Assembly (NCBI GenBank): GCA_902475285.1
Contig: CABRZA010000010.1
Span: forward strand, 1 to 26,425
DNA length: 26,425 bases
Reading direction: 5' to 3'
Source: an uncultured Porphyromonadaceae bacterium
Lineage (GTDB): Bacteria > Bacteroidota > Bacteroidia > Bacteroidales > Muribaculaceae
The position numbers and the translations under genes are program-made. Position 1 is the first letter of the stretch; every line of letters starts with the position of its first letter. Positions 12,999-20,545 of this stretch are shown here, piece after piece. The notes under the pieces are model-generated. The model was given only the letters and a program-made list of their open reading frames with translations, had not been told where the DNA came from and did not search any database.

Positions 12999-14267
12999 AT
13001 GAAAGCTTTAATGTTCGGTTGGGAATTTCCTCCACACATCCTCGGCGGCCTCGGCACGGCGAGCTACGGCCTCACACGCGGCATGTGGGAGTGCGGCGAC
13101 ATGGACATCACATTCGTCATTCCCAAGCCTTTCGGCGACGAAGACCGCAGCTTCGCCAACATAATAGGCACATCGCAGGTGCCCGTGGCATGGCGCGACG
13201 TAAACCGCGACTATGTCGACTCCCGCATAGGGCGCCTCATGGACCCCGACCTCTACTACCGTCTGCGCGACAACATATATGCCGACTTCAACTACATGCG
13301 CACCAACGATCTGGGCTGCATAGAATTCTCCGGCAAATACCCCGACAACCTCCTCGAAGAAATCAACAACTACTCCATCACCGCCGGCGTGATAGCGCGC
13401 ACCGTCGACTTCGACATCATCCACAGCCACGACTGGCTCACCTACCCGGCCGGCATCCACGCCAAGCAGGTCACGGGCAAACCCCTTGTGGTGCACGTCC
13501 ACGCCACCGAGTACGACCGCTCGCGCGGCAAGCCCAACCCCACCGTCTACGGCATCGAGCGCGACGGCATGACGCACGCCGACCACATAATCACCGTGAG
13601 CAACCTCACCCGCGACACCGTGATAGAGCACTATGGCATCGACCCGGCCAAAGTAACCACCGTGCACAATGCCGTTGTTCCCCTCAGTCAGGAACTCCTC
13701 GACATCGAGAACCCGCGCACCACCAAAGAGAAGGTAGTGACCTTCCTGGGCCGAATCACCATGCAGAAAGGCCCCGAGTACTTCGTGGAGGCCGCCGCCA
13801 AGGTGCTGCGCAACTGCTCCAACGTGCGCTTTGTGATGGCCGGCTCGGGCGACATGATGGACAAGATGATCACCCTCGCCGCCGAGCGCGGCATAGCCGA
13901 CCGCTTCCACTTCCCGGGCTTCCAGAAAGGACGCCAGGTCTACGAGATGCTAAAGGCGTCCGACGTCTACATCATGCCCTCCGTATCGGAGCCCTTCGGC
14001 ATATCGCCCCTCGAAGCCATGCAGATGGGCGTGCCTTCGATTATATCAAAACAGAGCGGCTGCGCCGAAATCCTCGACAACGTCATCAAGACCGATTACT
14101 GGGACATCGACGCCATGGCCGACGCCATCCATGCCATCATCTCCTATCCCTCGCTATACCGCCAGCTGCGCGAGGAGGGGCTCGAAGAAGTGGCACAGAT
14201 AACCTGGGACAAAGCCGGCAAGAAGGTTATCGACATATACAAACAAGTGCTGGCTGCAAAACATTAA
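12999..14267 (+). CDS. GT4/GT5-type glycosyltransferase, probable glycogen synthase
   Basis: This 422-residue GT-B enzyme probably extends alpha-1,4-glucan from a nucleotide sugar in the cytoplasm. The N-terminal half starts MKALMFGWEFPPHILGGLGTA, where GGLG is the glycogen-synthase-like glycine loop, and contains IIHSHDWLTYPAGIHAK and HVHATEYDRSRG. The C-terminal half has the donor-binding residues in FLGRITMQKGPEYFVEAA (Arg and Lys), MAGSGDMMDKM, and SEPFGISPLEAMQMG, which carries the E-x7-E motif. All these motifs are intact. Between debranching-like and GH57 genes, glycogen synthesis is the most likely role, but sequence cannot exclude another glucan. It is 26 bases from the next gene and has no promoter of its own. 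Confidence 0.92.
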   Translation: MKALMFGWEFPPHILGGLGTASYGLTRGMWECGDMDITFVIPKPFGDEDRSFANIIGTSQVPVAWRDVNRDYVDSRIGRLMDPDLYYRLRDNIYADFNYMRTNDLGCIEFSGKYPDNLLEEINNYSITAGVIARTVDFDIIHSHDWLTYPAGIHAKQVTGKPLVVHVHATEYDRSRGKPNPTVYGIERDGMTHADHIITVSNLTRDTVIEHYGIDPAKVTTVHNAVVPLSQELLDIENPRTTKEKVVTFLGRITMQKGPEYFVEAAAKVLRNCSNVRFVMAGSGDMMDKMITLAAERGIADRFHFPGFQKGRQVYEMLKASDVYIMPSVSEPFGISPLEAMQMGVPSIISKQSGCAEILDNVIKTDYWDIDAMADAIHAIISYPSLYRQLREEGLEEVAQITWDKAGKKVIDIYKQVLAAKH

Positions 14268-14293
14268 CCCACCCGACTTCTTTCCATACAGTC

Positions 14294-15679
14294 ATGAAAG
14301 CCATCTGTTTCAACTTCGAGATACATCAGCCCATCCGGCTCAAACGCTACCGCTTCTTCGACATCGGCCGCGACCACTATTACTTCGACGACTTCCTCAA
14401 CGACGACATCGTCAACCGCGTGGCGCGCACAAGCTATATCCCCGCCGCCGAAACCCTCCTGCACATGATAGAGCAGAACGAAGGCCGCTTCCGCTGCTCG
14501 ATATCCATCTCCGGCGTGGCCTTCGAGCAGTTCGAACAGCACGTGCCCGAATTTATCGACGTGCTCAAAAAGCTCTCCGACACCGGCTGCGTAGAGTTCG
14601 TGGCACAGCCTTTCGCCTACTCCCTGGCGTCGCTCTCCGACCCCGAGGAGTTCGTCCAGCAGGTCACCGACACCACAAGCATCCTCCGCAGCCGCTTCGG
14701 CGTGGAGCCAAAGGTAATCCGCAACACCGAGCTCATCTACGACGACGACCTTGCCCCGCAGCTCGTGGCCATGGGCTTCAAGGGTTGCCTCACCGAAGGC
14801 GCCAAGCACATCCTGGGCTGGAAATCGCCAAACTACATCTACACCGCAGCCTCGGCACCCAAGCTGCGCCTGCTGCTGCGCAACGCCAAGCTCTCCGACG
14901 ACATCGCCGTGCGCTTCAGCGACACACAGTGGAACGAGTTCCCCCTCACGGCCGAGAAATACATCGACTGGATAGCCTCCACCCCCATGGAAGAGCAGAT
15001 TGTAAACATCTTCCTCAACATGGAGACCTTCGGCGACTTCCACCCCGCCACCACGGGCATCTTCGACTTCCTCAAAGCCCTTCCGCGCTTCGCCGCCGAA
15101 CGAGGAGTGGAGTTCGTCACGCCCTCGCAAGCCATATCGAAAATCAAGCCCGTCGACACACTCTCGGTGATGCACCCCATATCGAGTGCCGGCGAAGGCC
15201 GCGACACATCCACATGGCTAGGCAACCGCTTGCAGAACGAGGCCTTCGACAAACTCTACGCCGCCGGCGAACGCGTGCGCAAGTGCTCAAACAGAAGCCT
15301 CAAGCGCGACTGGCAGTACCTCCAGGCCGCCGACCACTTCTTCTACATGAGCCAGGGCTCGATGGGCTTCAGCCCTTATGAGACGCCATATGCCGCATTC
15401 ACCAACTACATGAACGTGCTGGCCGACTTCCTCATGCGCGTCGAGGAAGAATTCCCCTCGCAGGTAGGCAACGAGGAGCTCAACTCGCTGCTCACAACCA
15501 TCGCCAACCAGGACACCGAAATCGAGGAGCTCAACAAGCAGCTCGCCTCGCTGCGCAAGGACATGGAGCAGTACAACATCGAGCACCGCCGCGAACCCGA
15601 ACCCGAGGCCAAGCCCAAGGCTGCCAAAGCCAAGGCGCCCAAGACCACACGGGCAAAGAAAGCCGAAAAGAAAGCATAA
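14294..15679 (+). CDS. GH57 alpha-amylase-like protein
   Basis: The 461-residue protein has a GH57 incomplete-barrel domain (about 1-290): CFNFEIHQPIRLKRYRFFDIG with the CSR1-type HQP, FEQFEQHVP, the nucleophile segment RNTELIYDDDL (E146), and the segment FLNMETFGDFH. In active GH57 amylases as I know them the last segment reads DxETFG with Asp as acid/base; here it is N242. A helical domain follows (about 300-400), then a coiled coil (TTIANQDTEIEELNKQLASL) and a Lys/Ala/Pro-rich basic tail to the C-terminus. The frame is open far upstream, but 14294 is the start because the upstream part shadows the glycosyltransferase gene and homology begins at this ATG. No signal peptide. It is the third gene of the glycogen cluster, and GH57 homologues lacking catalytic residues are known in Bacteroidota. 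Confidence 0.92.
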   Translation: MKAICFNFEIHQPIRLKRYRFFDIGRDHYYFDDFLNDDIVNRVARTSYIPAAETLLHMIEQNEGRFRCSISISGVAFEQFEQHVPEFIDVLKKLSDTGCVEFVAQPFAYSLASLSDPEEFVQQVTDTTSILRSRFGVEPKVIRNTELIYDDDLAPQLVAMGFKGCLTEGAKHILGWKSPNYIYTAASAPKLRLLLRNAKLSDDIAVRFSDTQWNEFPLTAEKYIDWIASTPMEEQIVNIFLNMETFGDFHPATTGIFDFLKALPRFAAERGVEFVTPSQAISKIKPVDTLSVMHPISSAGEGRDTSTWLGNRLQNEAFDKLYAAGERVRKCSNRSLKRDWQYLQAADHFFYMSQGSMGFSPYETPYAAFTNYMNVLADFLMRVEEEFPSQVGNEELNSLLTTIANQDTEIEELNKQLASLRKDMEQYNIEHRREPEPEAKPKAAKAKAPKTTRAKKAEKKA

Positions 15680-15683
15680 CACC

Positions 15684-15711
15684 GTCGGGGCACGCCATGG
15701 CGCGCCCCGAC
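15684..15711 (+). promoter_or_regulatory. GC-rich hairpin enclosing a start codon
   Basis: GTCGGGGC (15684-15691) pairs with GCCCCGAC (15704-15711); inside, CGC (15693-15695) pairs with GCG (15700-15702), leaving ATG 15697 in a CATG loop. No T run follows. It lies directly between the GH57 stop and the next gene. Confidence 0.65.
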
Positions 15712-16371
15712 CATACACTCCATAATACTTTCCCTACATTGCTTCCTACCAAATACGTCATCACCATAGGCCGCAGTTTCGGCAGCGGCGGCCGTGAGTT
15801 GGGGCGCCTGATAGCCTCCCGTCTCGGCATTGCCTTCTACGACAAGATGCTCCTTGTCAAAGCCGCCGAAAAAGCCGGCTACAACATCGACTACTTCGAG
15901 CAGGCCGACGAGCGCGTGCCAAAAATCATGGGCGGCATAATCCCCTTCTCGATGGGCTTCTATCCCGGCTCGTGGATAGGCGACAGCGCCGCCGGCACCG
16001 ACATGGTCTACAAGGCCCAGTGCGAGTTCATCCGGGAGCTGGCCGCCGGCGAACCCTGCGTGATTGTGGGGCGCAGCGCCGACTATGTGCTGCGCGACGT
16101 GCCCAATGTGGTCAACATCTTCGTCCATGCGCCCCTCGAACACTGTGTGGAACGAATAATGCGCCGCGGCGACTGCTCCGACGCCGGGCAGGCAAAGAAC
16201 CTGGCCGAACGCACCAACAAACTGCGAGCCAACTTCTACAATTTCTACACCGACCGCCGCTGGGGTCGTGCCGACAGCTACCACATGTGCATCGATTCGT
16301 CGACGCTGCCCATGGAGTCGCTGGTCGACCTCGTGATCGACTACATCCACCGGCGTCTCGACCAAGAGTAA
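15697..16371 (+). CDS. Cytidylate kinase-like family protein
   Basis: The 224-residue protein belongs to the AAA_26 / cytidylate-kinase-like P-loop family. The nucleotide-binding loop is ITIGRSFGSGGRELGRLIASRLG (about residues 22-44), followed by FYDKMLLVKAAEKAG, a conserved VIVGRSADYVLRD strand-loop, and an Arg-rich lid region (CVERIMRRGD ... NKLRANFYNFYTDRRWG). Family members are NMP-kinase relatives whose true substrate is mostly untested. The first ATG (15697) adds about 20 residues before the core and lies in the loop of a GC-rich hairpin; an in-frame TTG at 15739 would give the more usual short N-terminus, so the start is uncertain. It is 17 bases from the GH57 gene and 4 bases from the recombinase gene. 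Confidence 0.9.
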   Translation: MARPDHTLHNTFPTLLPTKYVITIGRSFGSGGRELGRLIASRLGIAFYDKMLLVKAAEKAGYNIDYFEQADERVPKIMGGIIPFSMGFYPGSWIGDSAAGTDMVYKAQCEFIRELAAGEPCVIVGRSADYVLRDVPNVVNIFVHAPLEHCVERIMRRGDCSDAGQAKNLAERTNKLRANFYNFYTDRRWGRADSYHMCIDSSTLPMESLVDLVIDYIHRRLDQE

Positions 16372-16375
16372 GCCT

Positions 16376-17290
16376 ATGCCCTACGACGCCTTCATAACCT
16401 ACATAGGCAAGGAGCTGAAAATGGCTCCCCATACCGTGCGTGCCTATCGGGGCGATTTGGAGCAATTCCGCACATTCTGCGCCGCCGACACAGGCAGCGA
16501 TGCGCCCGAAGACGTCGACACCGCCGTGATACGCCGCTGGATAGCCTCGCTGGTGGGAGGAGGCGTGTCGCCACGCTCGATGGCACGCAAGGAGTCGGCC
16601 CTCCGCACCTTTTTCGACTTCCTGACGCGCCGGCGCGGCCTCGCCGCCAATCCCATGGAGGGCATTCACAACCCCAAACTCCCCCGCGTACTGCCACAGT
16701 TCGTGCCCGAGAGCCAAATGCAGGCCGTGGTGGATTCGATGGTCGGGGAGAAAAGCGAGTCGGCCGACTTCGCCGACGTGCGCAACGCTCTCATCGTCAC
16801 GATGCTCTACACCACCGGCATGCGTGCTGCCGAGCTCATATCGCTGCGCGACGCTGCCGTCGACACTTCGGCAGGCGAACTAAAAGTGCTCGGCAAGCGT
16901 AATAAAGAAAGAGTGATACCTTTTGGCCCCGAGCTCCGAGAAATGATAAACCGCTACCGCACCCTACGCCACGACACCGTCGGCCACGACACCGACGTCT
17001 TCTTCGTGCGCCCCGACGGCCGCCCCCTCTACTACATGCTGGTGTGGCGCGCCGTCAAGGGAATCCTCGACGATGCCGCGGTAAGTTCCTCGCGGCGCTC
17101 GCCCCATGTGCTGCGCCACACCTTCGCCACCGACATGATCAACGGCGGCGCCGACCTCGGCGCGGTGCAGAAACTCCTGGGGCACGCATCTCTCGCCACT
17201 ACCCAACAGTATATTCATCTCTCCTATCGAGAACTCCAAAAAAATTATCAACAAGCACACCCACGTGCACAAAAAAGAAAGGAGACCTAA
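16376..17290 (+). CDS. Tyrosine recombinase, XerC/XerD type
   Basis: This 304-residue protein has a SAM-like core-binding domain (about 1-90) and a catalytic domain (about 105-290). All active-site residues are visible: R150 (TGMRAAEL), K174 (LGKRNKERV), H244 and R247 (SPHVLRHTF), H270 (LLGHASLATT) and the nucleophile Y279 (QQYIH). The ending YQQAHPRAQK is typical of XerC/D proteins, which resolve chromosome dimers at dif. Length, context beside hpf (a common Bacteroidota order) and absence of phage genes argue for the housekeeping recombinase rather than an integrase. Whether it is XerC or XerD cannot be decided here. Its last codons carry the Shine-Dalgarno of hpf. Confidence 0.95.
   Translation: MPYDAFITYIGKELKMAPHTVRAYRGDLEQFRTFCAADTGSDAPEDVDTAVIRRWIASLVGGGVSPRSMARKESALRTFFDFLTRRRGLAANPMEGIHNPKLPRVLPQFVPESQMQAVVDSMVGEKSESADFADVRNALIVTMLYTTGMRAAELISLRDAAVDTSAGELKVLGKRNKERVIPFGPELREMINRYRTLRHDTVGHDTDVFFVRPDGRPLYYMLVWRAVKGILDDAAVSSSRRSPHVLRHTFATDMINGGADLGAVQKLLGHASLATTQQYIHLSYRELQKNYQQAHPRAQKRKET
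17277..17285 (+). promoter_or_regulatory. Strong Shine-Dalgarno for hpf
   Basis: GAAAGGAGA at 17277-17285, with GGAG eight bases before ATG 17293, is a near-ideal ribosome binding site. None of the other start codons checked in this window has one. It overlaps the Lys-Glu codons at the end of the recombinase gene. Confidence 0.75.
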
Positions 17291-17292
17291 CC

Positions 17293-17586
17293 ATGGACGT
17301 TAGAATCAATGCCATCCACTTCGAAATCTCCGCTCGCCTGACGGAATTCATCAACAAGAAAGCCGACCGCCTGGCACGCCGCTTTCCCTCTATAAGCACC
17401 GTAGAAACAAACCTCAAAGTCGTAAAGCCCGAAACGGCCATGAACAAAGAGGTGGTGCTCCGCGTCGTAATCCCCGGTCACGACGACGTAGTGGCCACCA
17501 AGCTCGCCGACAGCTTCGAAGAAGCCGTCGACCTCGCCCTCGAGGCCGCCGAGCGCCAGCTCGAGAAATACAAAGAGAAGAAATAA
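17293..17586 (+). CDS. hpf: Ribosome hibernation-promoting factor, short form
   Basis: The 97-residue protein is a RaiA/HPF-family factor that binds the 30S subunit decoding region and holds ribosomes inactive under slow growth. The beta-alpha-beta-beta-beta-alpha layout is visible: MDVRINAIHFEISARL, helix TEFINKKADRLARRF, strands STVETNLKVVKP and NKEVVLRVVIPG, then a C-terminal helix DSFEEAVDLALEAAERQLEKYKEKK. It lacks the long-form C-terminal dimerisation domain. The frame is open further upstream, but the start at 17293 matches family N-termini and follows a strong Shine-Dalgarno. It begins 2 bases after the recombinase stop. Confidence 0.95.
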   Translation: MDVRINAIHFEISARLTEFINKKADRLARRFPSISTVETNLKVVKPETAMNKEVVLRVVIPGHDDVVATKLADSFEEAVDLALEAAERQLEKYKEKK

Positions 17587-17607
17587 AATCCACCCGCACA
17601 ACACATC

Positions 17608-17637
17608 GAATACTCCGGGTTCCGGCCCGGGGTATTC
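17608..17637 (+). terminator. Hairpin after hpf without a T run (attenuator or weak terminator)
   Basis: GAATACTCCGGG (17608-17619) pairs with CCCGGGGTATTC (17626-17637) with one G-T pair and a TTCCGG loop. GTCTATG follows instead of T residues, so intrinsic termination would be weak. Confidence 0.6.
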
Positions 17638-17668
17638 GTCTATGAATACCCATCTTCGATTATCGCAC

Positions 17669-18682
17669 ATGAAACGCCACTACATTCTCCCCGCCCTCGC
17701 GCTCGCAACTGCCGCCACGGCATGGGCCGACCCCTACAAAGTGATAGCGCCCTTCGGCGATGACTACGACGGCGCCATGGCCGTGCTCATGGACTTCGAC
17801 TCGGGCAACCAAATCGACAGCACGCTCATAGCCGACGGCGCCGCAGTGTTCGAGGGTCAGCTCGACGAGCCCACGCTGGCACGCATCGTGGTCGACGGCG
17901 GACGCATGCCCGTGTTCATCCTCGAATCGGGCACAATCTCCTTCGGCAAGGACAACCAGCCCTTCGGCTCTATGCTCAACGACCGCCTGCGAGCTCTCGG
18001 CACCACTCTCAACGAAACCCAGCAGCGCTACTACAAAGCCGACACCGACAGCGCCCGCAACGCCATCTACAACGAATACCTCGCCGCGCTCGACAGCACC
18101 ATGAAGGACAACGCCGACAATATGCTGGGCTACTACGTGTTCCTCAACTCCGACGCCTCGCAGATGGACGCACCCGAGCTGCGCGCCGAACTTGAGAAGT
18201 ATCCCACCTTCGCCGGACGCCAGCGCGTGCAAAAAATGCTCGCCGCAGCCACCCGCCGCGAGGCCACGCAGCCCGGCAACAAATTCACCGACTTCGAAAT
18301 TACCAACGACGGCGTGACGCAGCGCCTGAGCGACTTCGCCGGCAAAGGCAAATATACCCTCGTCGACTTCTGGGCCAGCTGGTGCGGGCCTTGCCGCCGG
18401 CAGATTCCCGTAATCAAGAGTCTTAAAGAAAAATACGGCGACCGCCTCGACGTGGTCGGCATCGCCGTATGGGACGAGCCCGACGACACACGCCGCGCCA
18501 TCGAAGAAGAAGGTATCACCTGGCCCACGGTGCTCAATGCCGGCACCGTGCCCACCGACCTCTACGGCATCATGGGCATACCCTGCATAATGCTCATAGC
18601 CCCCGACGGCACAATTGTGAGCCGCGACAAGCAGGGCGACGAGCTCGTATCCGACGTCGACAGCTACCTTTCGAAAGAATAG
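17669..18682 (+). CDS. TlpA-like thioredoxin with DUF4369-type N-terminal domain
   Basis: This 337-residue periplasmic thiol-disulfide protein has a signal peptide (residues 1-20, cleavage after AWA), a DUF4369-like beta domain (about 22-115, ending FILESGTISF ... FGSMLNDRL), a helical linker and a thioredoxin fold (about 200-335). The redox centre is ASWCGPC (C239 and C242), and the cis-proline is in MGIPCIML (P305), followed unusually by Cys. Family members are reducing or isomerase partners for envelope proteins, and no substrate is encoded nearby. The ATG at 17642 is in frame, but the one at 17669 places the signal peptide at the N-terminus and is preferred. A hairpin without T run lies just upstream and a strong terminator after. 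Confidence 0.93.
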   Translation: MKRHYILPALALATAATAWADPYKVIAPFGDDYDGAMAVLMDFDSGNQIDSTLIADGAAVFEGQLDEPTLARIVVDGGRMPVFILESGTISFGKDNQPFGSMLNDRLRALGTTLNETQQRYYKADTDSARNAIYNEYLAALDSTMKDNADNMLGYYVFLNSDASQMDAPELRAELEKYPTFAGRQRVQKMLAAATRREATQPGNKFTDFEITNDGVTQRLSDFAGKGKYTLVDFWASWCGPCRRQIPVIKSLKEKYGDRLDVVGIAVWDEPDDTRRAIEEEGITWPTVLNAGTVPTDLYGIMGIPCIMLIAPDGTIVSRDKQGDELVSDVDSYLSKE

Positions 18683-18711
18683 CTAAAACTCCTATATCAG
18701 CCAACATAGCC

Positions 18712-18746
18712 ATACAGCCCGGGCCTCGGTCCGGGCTGTATTTTTG
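18712..18746 (+). terminator. Rho-independent terminator after the thioredoxin gene
   Basis: TACAGCCCGG (18713-18722) pairs perfectly with CCGGGCTGTA (18731-18740) around an 8-base loop, and T5 follows (18741-18745). Confidence 0.93.
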
Positions 18747-18804
18747 TGGGTTTTCAACAGCGGAAGGCATTTATCAACAGAAGAAAGCAATTTCGTGGAA
18801 CAAA

Positions 18805-18838
18805 TTTGGAGTGTTTCACGCAAATTTTGCTAACTTTG
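18805..18838 (+). promoter_or_regulatory. parAB promoter with a parS-like half-site in the spacer
   Basis: TAACTTTG (18831-18838) is an exact -7 box. TTTG (18805-18808) lies 22 bases upstream, slightly far. Between them TGTTTCACG (18812-18820) equals the first nine bases of the common ParB site TGTTTCACGTGAAACA, but the second half is degenerate (CAAATTT). Confidence 0.65.
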
Positions 18839-18865
18839 CACATCAATCTCTCACACCACTTAACT

Positions 18866-19654
18866 ATGGGAAAAATCATAGCGATAGCCAATCAGAAAGG
18901 CGGTGTAGGCAAGACCACCACTACCATCAACCTCGCGGCCTCCCTTGCCGCCGAAGGCAAGAAGGTGCTCATCGTCGACGCCGACCCGCAGGCCAACGCA
19001 ACTTCCGGCTTCGGCATCGACCCGCGCTCAATGCAGTCGTCGATCTACGAATGTATGGTCGACGGTTATCCCCTCGCGGGCGCCGAAGTTCCCACATGCA
19101 TGGACGGCCTCTATCTCGTGGGCTCGCGCATCGACCTTGCCGGCGCCGAGATAGAGCTAATCTCAAAGCCCGACCGCGAGCGCGTCCTCGCCCGTCTCCT
19201 CGACCCCGTCCGCGACGTTTACGACTACATCATCATCGACTGCTCGCCCTCGCTGGGCCTCATCACCGTCAACGCCCTCACTGCCGCCGACTCGGTGATA
19301 ATCCCCGTCCAGGCCGAATACTTCGCACTCGAAGGCATCAGCAAGCTCCTCAACACCATCCGCATAATCAAGTCTCGCCTCAATACCGGCCTCGAAATCG
19401 AAGGATTTCTCCTCACCATGTACGATGCGCGCCTGCGCCTGGCCAACCAAATCTACGAGGAGCTCAAAAGCCACTTCGCCGACATGGTGTTCAACACCGT
19501 CATCCCGCGCAACATCCGTCTGAGCGAAGCGCCGAGTCACGGCCTCCCCGCCCTGCTCTACGACTCCGAAAGCCGCGGCGCCACAAGCCACATACTTCTG
19601 GCGAAAGAAATTATCCTCAAACATTCCAAGCTGCGCCCCCGCCAGGCAAGCTAA
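18866..19654 (+). CDS. parA: Chromosome partitioning ATPase ParA/Soj
   Basis: The 262-residue protein is a deviant-Walker ATPase that binds DNA as an ATP dimer and moves ParB-bound origins. Motifs in order: KGGVGKTTTTINLA (residues 11-24, with the signature Lys K11), LIVDADPQANATSG (Walker A'), IIIDCSPSLGLITVNAL (Walker B), VQAEYFALEGI, and the C-terminal PRNIRLSEAPSHG with RLSEAP as the conserved DNA-binding and dimer region. No N-terminal helix-turn-helix is present, so it is of the chromosomal Soj type. The start at 18866 follows the promoter by about 27 bases; an earlier ATG-like start would cover the promoter. parB follows after 15 bases. Confidence 0.97.
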   Translation: MGKIIAIANQKGGVGKTTTTINLAASLAAEGKKVLIVDADPQANATSGFGIDPRSMQSSIYECMVDGYPLAGAEVPTCMDGLYLVGSRIDLAGAEIELISKPDRERVLARLLDPVRDVYDYIIIDCSPSLGLITVNALTAADSVIIPVQAEYFALEGISKLLNTIRIIKSRLNTGLEIEGFLLTMYDARLRLANQIYEELKSHFADMVFNTVIPRNIRLSEAPSHGLPALLYDSESRGATSHILLAKEIILKHSKLRPRQAS

Positions 19655-19669
19655 ACACCCCTCGAAGAA

Positions 19670-20545
19670 ATGGCAGTAAAACGCAACGCCCTGGGCCGCG
19701 GCCTCGACTCTCTCATCCCTATGGACGACGTGCCGGCCTCCGACACCTCGGCCATAAACGAGATACCTCTCGACCGCATAACGCCCAACCCCGACCAGCC
19801 GCGCAGAAACTTCGACGAGGAAGCCCTGCGCGAACTCGCCGAATCGATAGCACAGCTGGGCATCATCCAGCCCCTGAGCCTGCGCCTCACCGGGCCCGAC
19901 ACCTACCAGATTATCGCCGGCGAACGCCGCTACCGCGCCGCACTCATGGCCGGCCTTGCCTCAGTGCCCGCCTACATACGCACGGCCTCCGAGACCGAGC
20001 TCACCGAAATGGCGCTAATCGAGAACATACAGCGCGAGGACCTCAACGCCATCGAGATTGCCCTCACCTTCCGCAAGCTCATCAACCAGCACGGCCTCAC
20101 ACAGGAACGCCTCAGCGAACGCATAGGCAAGAAGCGCGCCACCATAGCCAACTTCATGCGCCTGCTCAAGCTCCCGGCCGACGTGCAGCTTGGCCTGAGC
20201 GAGCGCAAAATCGACATGGGCCACGCACGCGCGCTCCTCACCATCTCCGACCCGGCACTGCAGCTCAAGCTCTACAAGCAGATTGTGAAACAAGGTCTCT
20301 CGGTACGCCGGGTGGAGGAACTCGCCCGCACACTCGAGGCCAACGAGGGCAAGGAGAAAGCCCGCAGCCGCAGCGCCGGCGACTTCGCCGAACTCCGCCA
20401 GCATCTGTCGGCGGTGTTCCGCACGCCGGTGCAGTTTGCCTGCGACAACAACGGACGAGGACGCATCACACTGCAATTCAAGGACGAGAACGAGCTCCAG
20501 AGGCTCATAACACTCTTCGACTCGCTGAAACAAAATGACTTATAG
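19670..20545 (+). CDS. parB: Chromosome partitioning protein ParB
   Basis: This 291-residue protein binds parS sites and spreads as a CTP-dependent clamp. The N-terminal CTP-binding domain has IPLDRITPNPDQPRRNFD (about 32-49), IIQPLSLR, IIAGERRYRAA (the GERRxRA motif) and LIENIQREDLNAIE. A helix-turn-helix DNA-binding region follows (about 140-215: LTQERLSERIGKKRATIANFMRLLKLP), and the C-terminal dimer domain ends DSLKQNDL. The N-terminal KRNALGRGLDSLIP is the ParA-stimulating peptide. All known key motifs are present, and length is typical. The next gene begins inside its last 11 bases, so downstream translation is probably coupled. Confidence 0.97.
   Translation: MAVKRNALGRGLDSLIPMDDVPASDTSAINEIPLDRITPNPDQPRRNFDEEALRELAESIAQLGIIQPLSLRLTGPDTYQIIAGERRYRAALMAGLASVPAYIRTASETELTEMALIENIQREDLNAIEIALTFRKLINQHGLTQERLSERIGKKRATIANFMRLLKLPADVQLGLSERKIDMGHARALLTISDPALQLKLYKQIVKQGLSVRRVEELARTLEANEGKEKARSRSAGDFAELRQHLSAVFRTPVQFACDNNGRGRITLQFKDENELQRLITLFDSLKQNDL

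Noticed and set aside
13019..14293. Upstream extension of the GH57 frame through the glycosyltransferase gene
   Set aside because: The extension is Arg/His/Pro-rich shadow sequence of the glycosyltransferase; GH57 homology begins at ATG 14294.
17259..17268. CACGTG core at the end of the recombinase gene as a ParB site
   Set aside because: Flanking bases do not match the parS arms (no GTTTC/GAAAC).
16376..17290. Recombinase as the integrase of a mobile island
   Set aside because: No attachment repeats, tRNA or mobile genes lie beside it; ending, length and hpf neighbour fit housekeeping XerC/D.
17642..17668. ATG 17642 as the thioredoxin start
   Set aside because: It would put nine polar residues before the signal peptide and lies 5 bases from the hairpin; 17669 gives a normal signal peptide.
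18469..20538. 689-codon plus-strand frame across the thioredoxin end, parA and parB
   Set aside because: It crosses a terminator and a promoter and overlaps two genes with full motifs; composition is Arg/His/Pro shadow.
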